This document shows positions 7,263 to 14,769 of a stretch of 14,875 nucleotides of DNA, one piece after another. The position numbers and the translations under genes were made by a program. Source of the stretch: Clostridia bacterium (lineage in GTDB: Bacteria > Bacillota_A > Clostridia > Christensenellales > Aristaeellaceae); contig JAFWYA010000005.1 of the NCBI GenBank assembly GCA_017517815.1, positions 1 to 14,875 of the forward strand. Reading direction: 5' to 3'. The notes beneath the pieces were generated by a model. It made no database searches, was not told where the DNA came from, and was given only the letters and a program-made list of their open reading frames with translations. Position 1 is the first letter of the stretch. Each line of letters opens with the position of its first letter.

Positions 7263-8780
7263 GTGCGGTTGATGATGTGGGATACCATTTATTCATGGCT
7301 GAAAAAGATGATCGGGATGATCGGCTTTGTCTGCAGTGCGGCAGTGCTTGTTTTGAACGTCATATATCGCTGTCAGGTAAGCTATGGCGATTCCGAAAAG
7401 GTGATCATCACGGCCAACCTGTCCGGCGGTATCGTCATGCTGCTGCTATTGGCAGGCGCAGTGTATTTGCTGTGCCGTTTTTGCAGACGCATTGAAAAAG
7501 TGAATCAGCGTCGGCTGTTCTGGGTGCTTTCAGCCGCATATGCCGTGTTGGCTGCTTATCTGATTTTTAACTCCGCTCCCGTTATGCGCACAGATGCTCT
7601 GTGGATTCAGCAGGCGGCTCTTGAGGTCAACAAGGGCAACTGGTCCGTTTTTAAACCGTGGAAATACATGCACACCTATCCGCATCAGCTTGGTATGCTG
7701 GTTTATGATCTGCTGCTGTCGCTGATAACGGAAAATCCAGCGCTCAACTTTGCGGTGAATGCCCTGCTGGTGCTGGGTATCAACCACACCTGCTGGCAGC
7801 TGAGCCGCCAGCTTACGGATGATGCGTTTGTTCATGTGCTGACCATTTGTCTGTGCTTTGCCTTTTTGCCGCAGCTGTTTTTCATCATGTTTGCCTATGG
7901 GCAGATCCCGGGTTTCTTCTGCTTGATGATGGCCATGCTGCAGGCGGTCAGATTCGGCAAAAGGCAAAGTCTGAAAACAATGCTTGGCATGCTGACGTTT
8001 GCATCGCTGGCGATTTTGCTGCGCAAAAACAACCTGATCGGCGTGCTGACCATTGTGTGTTTTCTGGTTTTACAGTTTTTCAGGCAGCGTGGATGGCGCA
8101 GTGCTTTGGCGATCATATGCGCGCTGGCCTGTCTGTATGTGCCCGGCAAGGCCGTTGAAACAGTTTTTGAAAGGCTTTCCCGTCAGAACCTGAACAACGG
8201 CTGCCCCAGCGTGCTGTGGCTGGCCATGGGCACGGATATTGACAATCAGCTGCGCGGCCCGGGCTGGTATGACAGCACGTCGTACGATACCTACCTGCAG
8301 CTGAATGCCGACGCTACAGCTGCATCGGCTGCGGGTGTGGAAAAGCTGAAAGTCAACATTGACAAAATGAAAGCTGATCCCATGCGCACGCTGCGCTTCT
8401 TCCGGGAAAAAACGGTTTCGCAGTGGTGCGAACCCATGTATCAGTCTGTATGGAGCGGGCCGATGGCCCTTGGCGAACAAGGTACATATACGCCGCTTTT
8501 GCAGGACCTTTACGCGGGAGGTACGGCCGAGGAGATTGTGGAGCATTTCTGTAAGCTGATCGTTCTGCTGATTTTTGGCGGATGCATGATGTTTTTGCTC
8601 TTTGATGCAAAGAAGAGCGGCGGATGGGAACTGGGCGTTGTGTACTTCATCGGCGGCTTTTTGTTCCATATGCTGTGGGAGGCCAAAAGCCAGTATATCT
8701 ATCCCTACGTGTTCAGCCTGATCCCGATGGCTGCACAGGGGCTTCGTGCGGTGGCTGGCAGGCTGCAGGAACGCAGATAA
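7263..8780 (+). CDS. Polytopic membrane protein, probably GT-C fold glycosyltransferase-like
   Basis: A 505-residue integral membrane protein with roughly ten or more hydrophobic helices, beginning with segments at about 16-35, 53-72 and 86-104. The first large external loop after the third helix carries R109-T-D111 (MRTDALWIQQAA). GT-C lipid-linked sugar transferases such as the PMT/ArnT/GT39 group place their catalytic acidic residue in an equivalent loop. A second external region of about 120 residues (roughly 290-415) follows the middle helices, and final helices lie near 430-490. I do not recognise a specific family. The start is GTG at 7263, seven bases after AGGA (7252-7255); in-frame ATGs at 7272 and 7275 are alternatives. 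No separate strong promoter was seen in the short gap after the gap terminator. No glycan-synthesis genes are nearby. Confidence 0.7.
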   Translation: MRLMMWDTIYSWLKKMIGMIGFVCSAAVLVLNVIYRCQVSYGDSEKVIITANLSGGIVMLLLLAGAVYLLCRFCRRIEKVNQRRLFWVLSAAYAVLAAYLIFNSAPVMRTDALWIQQAALEVNKGNWSVFKPWKYMHTYPHQLGMLVYDLLLSLITENPALNFAVNALLVLGINHTCWQLSRQLTDDAFVHVLTICLCFAFLPQLFFIMFAYGQIPGFFCLMMAMLQAVRFGKRQSLKTMLGMLTFASLAILLRKNNLIGVLTIVCFLVLQFFRQRGWRSALAIICALACLYVPGKAVETVFERLSRQNLNNGCPSVLWLAMGTDIDNQLRGPGWYDSTSYDTYLQLNADATAASAAGVEKLKVNIDKMKADPMRTLRFFREKTVSQWCEPMYQSVWSGPMALGEQGTYTPLLQDLYAGGTAEEIVEHFCKLIVLLIFGGCMMFLLFDAKKSGGWELGVVYFIGGFLFHMLWEAKSQYIYPYVFSLIPMAAQGLRAVAGRLQERR

Positions 8781-8821
8781 CAAATAGCAAACAGAGTGGC
8801 AGGGAATTGACCTGTTATTTG

Positions 8822-8843
8822 ATGCACTTCATGAACCGTGCAT
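8822..8843. promoter_or_regulatory. Inverted repeat upstream of the transporter promoter
   Basis: ATGCAC (8822-8827) and GTGCAT (8838-8843) are exact reverse complements around a ten-base centre that contains the palindrome TTCATGAA. The element ends 21 bases before the -35 box at 8865, a location suited to a regulator. It may also be chance. Confidence 0.25.
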
Positions 8844-8864
8844 GCCCCCCAAATCCGTCAATAC

Positions 8865-8893
8865 TTGACAACACACGCCCAAAGACGTATGAT
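8865..8893 (+). promoter_or_regulatory. Near-consensus sigma-A promoter of the DMT transporter gene
   Basis: TTGACA (8865-8870), a 17-base spacer and TATGAT (8888-8893) match the consensus in all but one base. Transcription should begin near 8900. This decides the start of the transporter gene, because longer in-frame versions would begin upstream of the transcript. Confidence 0.88.
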
Positions 8894-8929
8894 TACCCGG
8901 AAAAAATGTACAAGGGAGCCGTGAATACG

Positions 8930-9823
8930 ATGGGTAACCTGATGACGGTGGGCTTGCTGATGACCTGTGTGGCATGCTATGTGTGCCAGGGGCTGTTTGG
9001 CAAGCTGTACGCCATACACTTTGACGGACAGTCGAACGATGCAACGCCGGTGTATTCAACGCTGTACGGGCTGATCGTGGGTTTGGGCGTACTGGCGGTA
9101 GCGCTGGGTTTTCGCCTGAATGCCAGCCCGATCACCTGGACACTGGGACTGATCAACGGCGTGGTGCTGTTTGTGTATAATCCTTGCATCATCAACTCCT
9201 CGCGTACCGGCCCGTTCGGCTTTCAGAGCATCTTCCGTCTGTTTGGTTCCGTGGTGATCCCGATGGTATTCGCGCTGGTGTTCTGGGGCGAGTCGCTGTC
9301 GGTGCTGCGTTGGCTGGGCATTGCGGTGATGCTGTTGAGCTTTGTGCTCATCAATGCTGATGGTATGGTGCTCAGCGACGTGAAGAAGGGTTATATGGGC
9401 TGGGTGACGCTGCTGTTTTTTGTCAACGGCGCGTATGCAGTCATCATGGCAGCCCAGCAACGCCTGGCAGGCAGCGCTGAGCGCAACGCGATGATCGTGA
9501 TCACCTTTTTGTGCTCCGCCTGCATTTCACTGGTTTCGCTGCTGCTGAGGCGCAGGGGCGATACCCTGCGTGCCTTCCGCATGAGTCCCAAGGCATGGGG
9601 CAGCGCGATGGGCGCAGGCGTTTCGGCAGCGCTGGCGGTGGTACAGCTGATGATTCTGATTGGCCGGGTGGATTCGCTGCCGGTGTTTTATACCATTGAA
9701 AACGGTATGGTCCTTGTGCTGACGATTGTGTTCAGTGCGATTTTGTTCAAAGAAAAAATCAGCCGGATGACTGTGTTTGGCATTGTGGTGTCGGTGATCA
9801 GTCTGGCAATGCTTTCGCTGTGA
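8930..9823 (+). CDS. EamA/DMT superfamily transporter
   Basis: A 297-residue membrane protein with about ten predicted helices arranged as two EamA-like halves, typical of drug/metabolite transporter exporters and permeases. The second half ends with the characteristic segment VLTIVFSAILFKEKISRMTV followed by a final helix (VFGIVVSVISLAMLSL). The ATG at 8930 lies 11 bases after AGGGAG (8913-8918). GTG at 8921 is only two bases from that site, and ATG at 8906 would sit just about six bases from the predicted transcript start. The open frame extends upstream to 8624, but that part overlaps the preceding gene and the promoter. The substrate is unknown. The gene has its own promoter and shares a terminator with the convergent glycosidase gene. 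Confidence 0.85.
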   Translation: MGNLMTVGLLMTCVACYVCQGLFGKLYAIHFDGQSNDATPVYSTLYGLIVGLGVLAVALGFRLNASPITWTLGLINGVVLFVYNPCIINSSRTGPFGFQSIFRLFGSVVIPMVFALVFWGESLSVLRWLGIAVMLLSFVLINADGMVLSDVKKGYMGWVTLLFFVNGAYAVIMAAQQRLAGSAERNAMIVITFLCSACISLVSLLLRRRGDTLRAFRMSPKAWGSAMGAGVSAALAVVQLMILIGRVDSLPVFYTIENGMVLVLTIVFSAILFKEKISRMTVFGIVVSVISLAMLSL

Positions 9824-9840
9824 TCTATTGTTGATTTCAT

Positions 9841-9881
9841 AAAAAAAGTCCCGACGGCGTTGATGCCGCCGGGATTTTTTT
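9841..9881. terminator. Bidirectional terminator between convergent genes
   Basis: The stem TCCCGACGGC (9849-9858) pairs with GCCGCCGGGA (9865-9874) with one A/C mismatch around a six-base loop. Seven A's precede it (9841-9847) and seven T's follow it (9875-9881), so it can terminate the transporter transcript on the plus strand and the glycosidase transcript on the minus strand. The glycosidase stop codon is at 9883-9885. Confidence 0.92.
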
Positions 9882-9882
9882 G

Positions 9883-11862
9883 TTATTTGTTCACCACAAC
9901 ACAGGCTACGCCGCGCGGTTCAAGGGTTACAGTCTTGCCAAGCACGTCGAGGGTGATGGACTCGTCCAGCTCGGTGCGCAGGGCGAACATTCGCTCATCG
10001 CCGCAGATATATTCGGTGTAAAACACACCCTTGGGAAGAGACAGATCGGTCTGGCACACATAGCGGGCCTCGCGGCTGTAGAAGAAGCGGGCAAATTCCT
10101 GCTTGAGAGAAAGCAGTTTTTTCACATGCTGCGCATAGTTGGGCATGGCCGCAATGCCAACCTTGCGGCTGCGGAAGATGGCCACATCAAAACGGAAGCC
10201 CTGAATGAAAGTATAGTTCAGGTCGTCCTTCCAGTTGGTGCGCTCGTCGTGCAGATATCGGTTGGTCATGATGATCTCGGGGAAGGTACGACGGAACATC
10301 TGCGGGAAATGGGTCGATACGTTGTCGCCCTTGGTACGGTGGTAGTGGTTGGCAAAGTCACAGCCGTGCAGATAGTCCACGCAGCCGCTGACGGCGTCGT
10401 TGGTGCACTCGGTGCCCAGCGCCTGATCAGGCCCCAGAATGGCACGCAGACGAGCCAGATTCTGACGTCGGAAGTGCAGCTCGTCATCCACACGCTTGCC
10501 GTGCTTGTGCTGGTCGTTGAAGCACAGACGGCTGATGCCGCCAACCTGATCGTAGAAAATGCCGTCCGGGCCAAAGCTGAGCTTCAGATGGCCGTTTTCT
10601 TCCAGCTTGTCCGCCCACAGATCGGTCGCCTGACAGGCCTCCACAAAGGAGATGTAGCCGTAGTTGATCATGTAGGTGCTGTCTTTTTCAAAACGGTAGT
10701 TCATCAGGTATTCGTTGCCGGCGATGTCGTGTTTGGCCACCTGATCGTGATACTGGCGGTAGAAGTCGGTGTTTTTGTCGATGAGGATGCCGTTGTTGTA
10801 CAAAATCACCCGGCCGCCAAGACGCTGGATTTCGTCGATGGCTGCGCGCAGGCCTTCTTCACCGCCCAGCTCTTCATCGACCTCATATTTGGGATAGCCG
10901 TTGTCAAAACGGCCCTTCCACCAGCCGAAAACCAGCAGGGTGTCCAGCCCGTATTCCTTGCCTTCCAGATACAGCTTGGGCAGGTCGGCATATTTGAAGA
11001 AGATCTCGCCGTACTGGTGACGCATGATGATGCGCTGCCAGCCGGTCATGTTTTGCACCCACTGGCGGGGCTGAACGGGCTTGAAATAGGTGCTGCGGGC
11101 AAAGCTGCCGTACAGGTCGGACGCCTCGCGCCAGTCGCCCTTGTACATGGACACATGCACGGGGGAGAGGGTAAGGGTTTCGCCCTTGTTGGCAAAAGGA
11201 TACTGGCAGATGGCCGAAATCAGGCGCGGTTCGGGTTTGTGGCGCGGACCGATGGCGCTGAGCAGGCAGCAGGCGTGCGTGCGCTCGTCATGCTTGCCGA
11301 TGTAGAAAAAGTATTCCTGACTTTGGATGCCCATCCACGTCATCGTGGCAGGGCGGGGATACATCAGGCTGGACTTGATTTCGTTGTAGTCGGCGCTTTT
11401 GTATTCGGAATGTGCGCTTTCCAGAGCAGCCCAGGGATTGACGATGCGTTCGCCCAGTCCGCGCGGACGAAACAGCACATCCTGGCTGCGTTCACCTGCC
11501 ATGCGGTTGAAGTCGACGTAGGGGCACTGCAGCTCGTTGAGGCGCGCGTCGCTGCGGTTGTGCAGCGTGCTGGTGAAGGCATAGCCGGTTTCACTTTGCG
11601 TAACGTTGATGACAAGGCTTGCGTCGAGCGTGGTGCCGTCGTCTGTGACAAGCTGGTCGTAGGTGAGGGTGGTCACGTTTCCATCACAAACCACGCTGCC
11701 GTGCTGGTCGCAGGAATGAATGGTCATTTCCATGTGATAGCCGTCGTCAGCAATGATTCGCCAGAAATCGCCGTTGGGCGTTTCGCAAAGCTCAGTTCCG
11801 GGCAGCGTCCAGCTGGCACGGCTGCCGTCAGCCGAAAAGAGAATGCAAAGTTCATTTTTCAT
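9883..11862 (-). CDS. Glycosidase-like TIM-barrel protein (DUF6259-like)
   Basis: A 659-residue protein without signal peptide. The N-terminal 260 residues look like a beta-rich sandwich, followed by a TIM-barrel-like region (about 280-560) and a small C-terminal beta domain. Barrel landmarks are LLVFGWWKGRFDNGYPKYEV (residues 309-328), GGEEGLRAAIDEIQRLGGRV, GPDGIFYDQVGG with D438, and GTECTNDAVSGCVDYLHG with E485. A late strand aspartate plus a following strand glutamate is the arrangement of GH36/GH31-like retaining enzymes, so D438 and E485 are candidate catalytic residues; that is inference. I recall this pattern from bacterial DUF6259 proteins annotated as glycoside hydrolases. The ATG at 11860-11862 has GGGAGG eight bases upstream; a longer frame to 11928 would contain the promoter. 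Its neighbours, an AraC regulator and a GH20 enzyme, support a role in carbohydrate breakdown. The substrate is unknown. Confidence 0.8.
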   Translation of the reverse strand: MKNELCILFSADGSRASWTLPGTELCETPNGDFWRIIADDGYHMEMTIHSCDQHGSVVCDGNVTTLTYDQLVTDDGTTLDASLVINVTQSETGYAFTSTLHNRSDARLNELQCPYVDFNRMAGERSQDVLFRPRGLGERIVNPWAALESAHSEYKSADYNEIKSSLMYPRPATMTWMGIQSQEYFFYIGKHDERTHACCLLSAIGPRHKPEPRLISAICQYPFANKGETLTLSPVHVSMYKGDWREASDLYGSFARSTYFKPVQPRQWVQNMTGWQRIIMRHQYGEIFFKYADLPKLYLEGKEYGLDTLLVFGWWKGRFDNGYPKYEVDEELGGEEGLRAAIDEIQRLGGRVILYNNGILIDKNTDFYRQYHDQVAKHDIAGNEYLMNYRFEKDSTYMINYGYISFVEACQATDLWADKLEENGHLKLSFGPDGIFYDQVGGISRLCFNDQHKHGKRVDDELHFRRQNLARLRAILGPDQALGTECTNDAVSGCVDYLHGCDFANHYHRTKGDNVSTHFPQMFRRTFPEIIMTNRYLHDERTNWKDDLNYTFIQGFRFDVAIFRSRKVGIAAMPNYAQHVKKLLSLKQEFARFFYSREARYVCQTDLSLPKGVFYTEYICGDERMFALRTELDESITLDVLGKTVTLEPRGVACVVVNK

Positions 11863-11894
11863 GTGGAAGTCCTCCCGTATGGGTTGATGCTTTT

Positions 11895-11923
11895 GATATA
11901 CCGTAAAACATAGAAAGAAACAA
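11895..11923 (-). promoter_or_regulatory. Predicted promoter of the DUF6259-like gene (weak -35)
   Basis: On the minus strand, TTGTTT (11918-11923) is separated by 17 bases from TATATC (11895-11900). Both boxes deviate from consensus, which suits a promoter that needs an activator. Transcription would start near 11888, about 25 bases before the start codon. Confidence 0.5.
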
Positions 11924-11960
11924 TGCATATTTGAATAAATATTGCATGATATGAAACAAA
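11922..11960. repeat. Imperfect 19-base direct repeats, candidate AraC-family binding site
   Basis: Two tandem copies begin AATGCATATTTGAA (11922) and ATTGCATGATATGAA (11941), with a period of 19 bases; about 15 of 19 positions agree if one gap is allowed. They also form an imperfect inverted repeat (ATGCATATTT with AAATATTGCAT). The pair abuts the -35 box of the DUF6259-like gene, where AraC-type activators commonly bind. It also ends five bases before the -35 of the regulator's own gene. Confidence 0.45.
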
Positions 11961-11964
11961 AAGA

Positions 11965-11992
11965 TTGAAAATGATGGTTTTCGGATTATAAT
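11965..11992 (+). promoter_or_regulatory. Promoter of the AraC-family regulator gene
   Basis: TTGAAA (11965-11970), a 16-base spacer and a perfect TATAAT (11987-11992). Transcription should start near 11999. The short inverted repeat GAAAA/TTTTC (11967-11982) lies within the promoter. Confidence 0.75.
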
Positions 11993-12025
11993 TTACATAA
12001 AAAGCTTAATGAGGGGGTGAAGAAT

Positions 12026-12844
12026 GTGCAGTACTGCTTTGACCTTACTCGTTTGCCTTCGGTGAGCGTGGCGGGACGGTGCAGTTACCGCGCCGGCTGG
12101 CATCGCAGCACAAAGCCGCGGTCACATATGATCCTGTTTATGAAAAAAGGCGAATTTGTGTTTCGCCTGAACGAACAAACCGTTACCCTGCACGATGGCG
12201 AACTGTTGATTTTTCCGGCAGGTACGCCGTATCGGGTAACGGCGAAGGAAGACTGTGATTACCTCTACCTTCATTTTTTCCCCGACGAGCCGCTGACAGA
12301 TATGGCGGACCAGGGCCCCAGCACGCTGATCCTGCCGCAAAAGATGAGCTTTGCCGATCGATTGGACCGGCAGGAAAAGATCATCCGCGACATCGAAGAA
12401 ATGGCGTCGATTCTGCACGAGTCCCATCCCTACGCCGGAATGATGCTTTCGACAGAACTGAGCCGGTTTCTGGTCTTTGTGGCCATGTGCCATGCCGAGC
12501 AGATAGCGCCTCAAAGCCCGCTGGCCTTTCGGCGTATGCAAAGCTATATTCAGGAGCACGTTAGCGAACCGGTCACACTTTCGGCGCTGGCGCAGATATC
12601 CGGCCTGTCGCGGCAGTATGTGATGCGAATGTTTAAAATCCATACGGGACAGACGGCCACACAGTATATCCACGCTGTCAAACTGGCGCATGCACAGAAG
12701 CTGCTGCGCGAAAATGATTCGTCGCTGGAAGAAGTCAGCGAGCAGCTTGGCCTGTGCGGTGCGCATTACCTGTGCAGGCTGTTCAAACAGCACTACGGCC
12801 TGACGCCCGGCGAATACCGTGAACGGTTCCGCCGGGAACTGTAA
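12026..12844 (+). CDS. AraC-family transcriptional regulator with N-terminal cupin domain
   Basis: A 272-residue DNA-binding regulator. The N-terminal cupin-like sugar-sensing domain covers about residues 15-90, seen in GEFVFRLNEQTVTLHDGELL and FPAGTPYRV. A linker helix region leads to the C-terminal double helix-turn-helix (about 170-272). The first HTH reads LSALAQISGLSRQYVMRMFK (185-204) and the second LEEVSEQLGLCGAHYLCRLF (234-253), ending with the family signature GLTPGEYR. GTG at 12026 is chosen because AGGGGGTGA (12012-12020) is a well-placed Shine-Dalgarno for it. GTG at 12017 lies inside that site. It diverges from the DUF6259-like gene and precedes the GH20 gene, so it probably activates one or both in response to a sugar. 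Confidence 0.9.
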   Translation: MQYCFDLTRLPSVSVAGRCSYRAGWHRSTKPRSHMILFMKKGEFVFRLNEQTVTLHDGELLIFPAGTPYRVTAKEDCDYLYLHFFPDEPLTDMADQGPSTLILPQKMSFADRLDRQEKIIRDIEEMASILHESHPYAGMMLSTELSRFLVFVAMCHAEQIAPQSPLAFRRMQSYIQEHVSEPVTLSALAQISGLSRQYVMRMFKIHTGQTATQYIHAVKLAHAQKLLRENDSSLEEVSEQLGLCGAHYLCRLFKQHYGLTPGEYRERFRREL

Positions 12845-12867
12845 AAGCAATTTTTACGCTTTTCACG

Positions 12868-12896
12868 TTGCCGTCACAGCGCGGTTGTGATATCAT
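12868..12896 (+). promoter_or_regulatory. Promoter of the GH20 gene, with extended -10
   Basis: TTGCCG (12868-12873), a 17-base spacer and TATCAT (12891-12896), with TGA directly before the -10 hexamer giving an extended -10. The -10 is part of the palindrome TGATATCA. CGGTTG occurs twice around it (12882-12887 and 12905-12910), 23 bases apart, and could be a regulator half-site. The gene is therefore expressed separately from the regulator. Confidence 0.65.
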
Positions 12897-12937
12897 AAAC
12901 AAAACGGTTGCAAATCAAATAAAGGGAGTTGTAGCAT

Positions 12938-14710
12938 ATGTTGTTCCCCCGACCCAGACAGGCGGAGTACCATGAGGGTTTTTATCAGGTAAAGGGCCAT
13001 TATGAAGAAATGGATCTGCTGGCATTTTATCAGGCGATCCATGACGGCAATGAGGATGTAACGGTCAAATCGGCCCCTCTTCTGGAAAAGGAAGCCTATC
13101 AGCTGACCATTGCCGAAGACGGCGTGACCATCGCTGCCTCCTGCGACGAGGGCCTGTTCCGTGCGGCCACTTCGCTGCATCAGCTCATTCGCCGCCAGCA
13201 TGGAAAGCTGTCGCTGGCTGAGATCGACGATAAGCCCGAACTTGGCCGCCGCGGCTATATGCTGGACATCAGCCGCGGACGCATGCCCAAGGTGGAAACC
13301 CTGAAAACCATGATCGATTTCATGGCCGGCCTGAAGTACAACGAGCTGCAGCTGTACATGGAAGGCGACTGCTTTAAGTATGCCGCCTATCCGCAGTGTA
13401 CGGTGGATTTTGACTGCCTTACTCCGGAAGATATCCGCATGCTGGACGCCTATTGCCGTGAACGCTTTATCGATCTGGTGCCCAACCAGAACTCCTTCGG
13501 CCATATGTATACGTGGCTGAAGAAGCCTGAGTTCCATCATCTGGGCCTGTTTGAGGGCGACGAAACGCCGTCTACCCTCAACCCGCTGCTGGATGAGAGC
13601 TATGAATTCATGTGCAACCTGTACGAGTCGCTGCTGCCGCATTTCTCGTCTGAGTTTGTCAACATTGGCCTGGACGAAGCCTACGGCCTTGGCAAGTATC
13701 AGATTGAGGAGTACTGCAACGAACGCGGCAAGGATATCGTGTTCATGGAGTGGCTCAACAAGCTCAACGACCACATCAGCGAAAAGTACGGCAAGAAGGT
13801 CATGTTCTGGGCGGATATGATCTACAATTATCCGCAGAGCTACCATCTGGTGCCAAAGGACGCAATCGCCATGGAATGGGGCTACGAGCTCATCCAGTCC
13901 CAGCGCATGACGGACCACTGCATTGCCTATCGCAATGCGGGCGTGAAGTACTACGTCTGCCCTGCCACTAATGTGCACGGCACCTTTACCGGCCGCATGG
14001 ACGTGACTACCTTTAACATCCGCACCTGCGCTGAGCTGGCGGTGGAATACGGTGCCATGGGCATGCTGCTGACTGACTGGGGCGACGGCGGACATCCGCA
14101 GTTTGCAGTTTGGAGCTGGGCGCCCATCGCGCTGGCCGGTCAGTACGGCTGGAACACCGGTGCAAAGCAGGACGGCGAAACCTTTAAGGCAGACTTCATC
14201 CGCAATGCCGAGCACTATGTAGACGAAGAGATTTTTGGCGGCAAAAAGGTGGCCAACCTGCTGTACCGCATGGGCAACTACTATCTGCTGGAGCCTGAAC
14301 GCGTGCATGTGTGCACCATGAGCGCCAAGGAATTCAGCCTGCCCATGAACGTGACCAAATACGCCCATCTGTTTGACATCAAGGACAGCGGCGACGTGTT
14401 CTACTTCAATAACGTGCTGGACTATGTGCGCCGCGTGTGGGCGGATATCGACAAGGTCGACATCGACCCGCAGATCAAGCGCGAGATCAATGTGAATGTG
14501 CAGATGGTTATCGCCGGTGCGGAAATGTGCAAGATCAAGATCGGCGAAGAACCCACCAGCGAAAAGCTGGATGAGCTGATCGCGCTGCTTGACTGGATTG
14601 AGCAGGAGTATATCACCCTGTGGAACCTGCGCAACTATGAGCGCGGCCAGGAGAAGTTCCTGGATACGATCCGCCAGCGCCGTGACGAACTGAAGGCTAT
14701 GAAAAAGTAA
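12938..14710 (+). CDS. Family 20 glycoside hydrolase, beta-N-acetylhexosaminidase-like
   Basis: A 590-residue protein predicted to remove terminal N-acetylglucosamine or N-acetylgalactosamine residues. Residues 1-95 form the GH20b-like N-terminal domain (DEGLFRAATSLHQLIR near its end). The TIM barrel runs from about 100 to 420: RRGYMLDISRGRMPK (104-118), YNELQLYMEGDCF, VPNQNSFGHMYTWL (181-194), NIGLDEAYGLGK with the catalytic Asp-Glu pair D246-E247, KVMFWADM (287-294), AMEWGYE (311-317) and LLTDWGDGGH (377-386). A mostly helical tail of about 170 residues follows. GH20 enzymes use substrate-assisted catalysis, with the Asp orienting the acetamido group and the Glu as acid/base. No signal peptide is present, so it likely acts in the cytoplasm. 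The start ATG has AGGGAG at 12923-12928, nine bases upstream. An insertion sequence begins about 25 bases after the stop. Confidence 0.9.
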   Translation: MLFPRPRQAEYHEGFYQVKGHYEEMDLLAFYQAIHDGNEDVTVKSAPLLEKEAYQLTIAEDGVTIAASCDEGLFRAATSLHQLIRRQHGKLSLAEIDDKPELGRRGYMLDISRGRMPKVETLKTMIDFMAGLKYNELQLYMEGDCFKYAAYPQCTVDFDCLTPEDIRMLDAYCRERFIDLVPNQNSFGHMYTWLKKPEFHHLGLFEGDETPSTLNPLLDESYEFMCNLYESLLPHFSSEFVNIGLDEAYGLGKYQIEEYCNERGKDIVFMEWLNKLNDHISEKYGKKVMFWADMIYNYPQSYHLVPKDAIAMEWGYELIQSQRMTDHCIAYRNAGVKYYVCPATNVHGTFTGRMDVTTFNIRTCAELAVEYGAMGMLLTDWGDGGHPQFAVWSWAPIALAGQYGWNTGAKQDGETFKADFIRNAEHYVDEEIFGGKKVANLLYRMGNYYLLEPERVHVCTMSAKEFSLPMNVTKYAHLFDIKDSGDVFYFNNVLDYVRRVWADIDKVDIDPQIKREINVNVQMVIAGAEMCKIKIGEEPTSEKLDELIALLDWIEQEYITLWNLRNYERGQEKFLDTIRQRRDELKAMKK

Positions 14711-14769
14711 TGTTAAAAAGGCTGTGCAGTGTGTGTGAAGTAGTCAATAGTTAGTAGACAGAAAATAAC

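Noticed and set aside
8624..8929. N-terminal extension of the DMT transporter frame
   Set aside because: It overlaps the preceding gene and the near-consensus promoter at 8865-8893, so it cannot be part of that transcript.
9880..11913. Open frame of 677 codons on the plus strand, nearly coextensive with the DUF6259-like gene
   Set aside because: The minus-strand frame has a proper Shine-Dalgarno, promoter, terminator and glycosidase-like motifs. The antisense product is a repetitive run of V, A, H and Q, typical of a GC-biased shadow, and its start lies beyond the transporter terminator with no promoter.
11863..11928. 22-residue N-terminal extension of the DUF6259-like protein, mildly hydrophobic and tempting as a signal peptide
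   Set aside because: It covers the predicted -10 and -35 boxes and lacks a ribosome binding site, whereas the ATG at 11862 has GGGAGG at ideal spacing.
12843..12863. AAAAGC/GCTTTT inverted repeat just after the AraC gene as a terminator
   Set aside because: The stem is six AT-rich pairs without a following T-run, too weak to claim.
12893..14368. Open frame of 491 codons on the minus strand opposite the GH20 gene
   Set aside because: The plus-strand frame holds all GH20 motifs in order, and the antisense translation has no recognisable domain or ribosome binding site.
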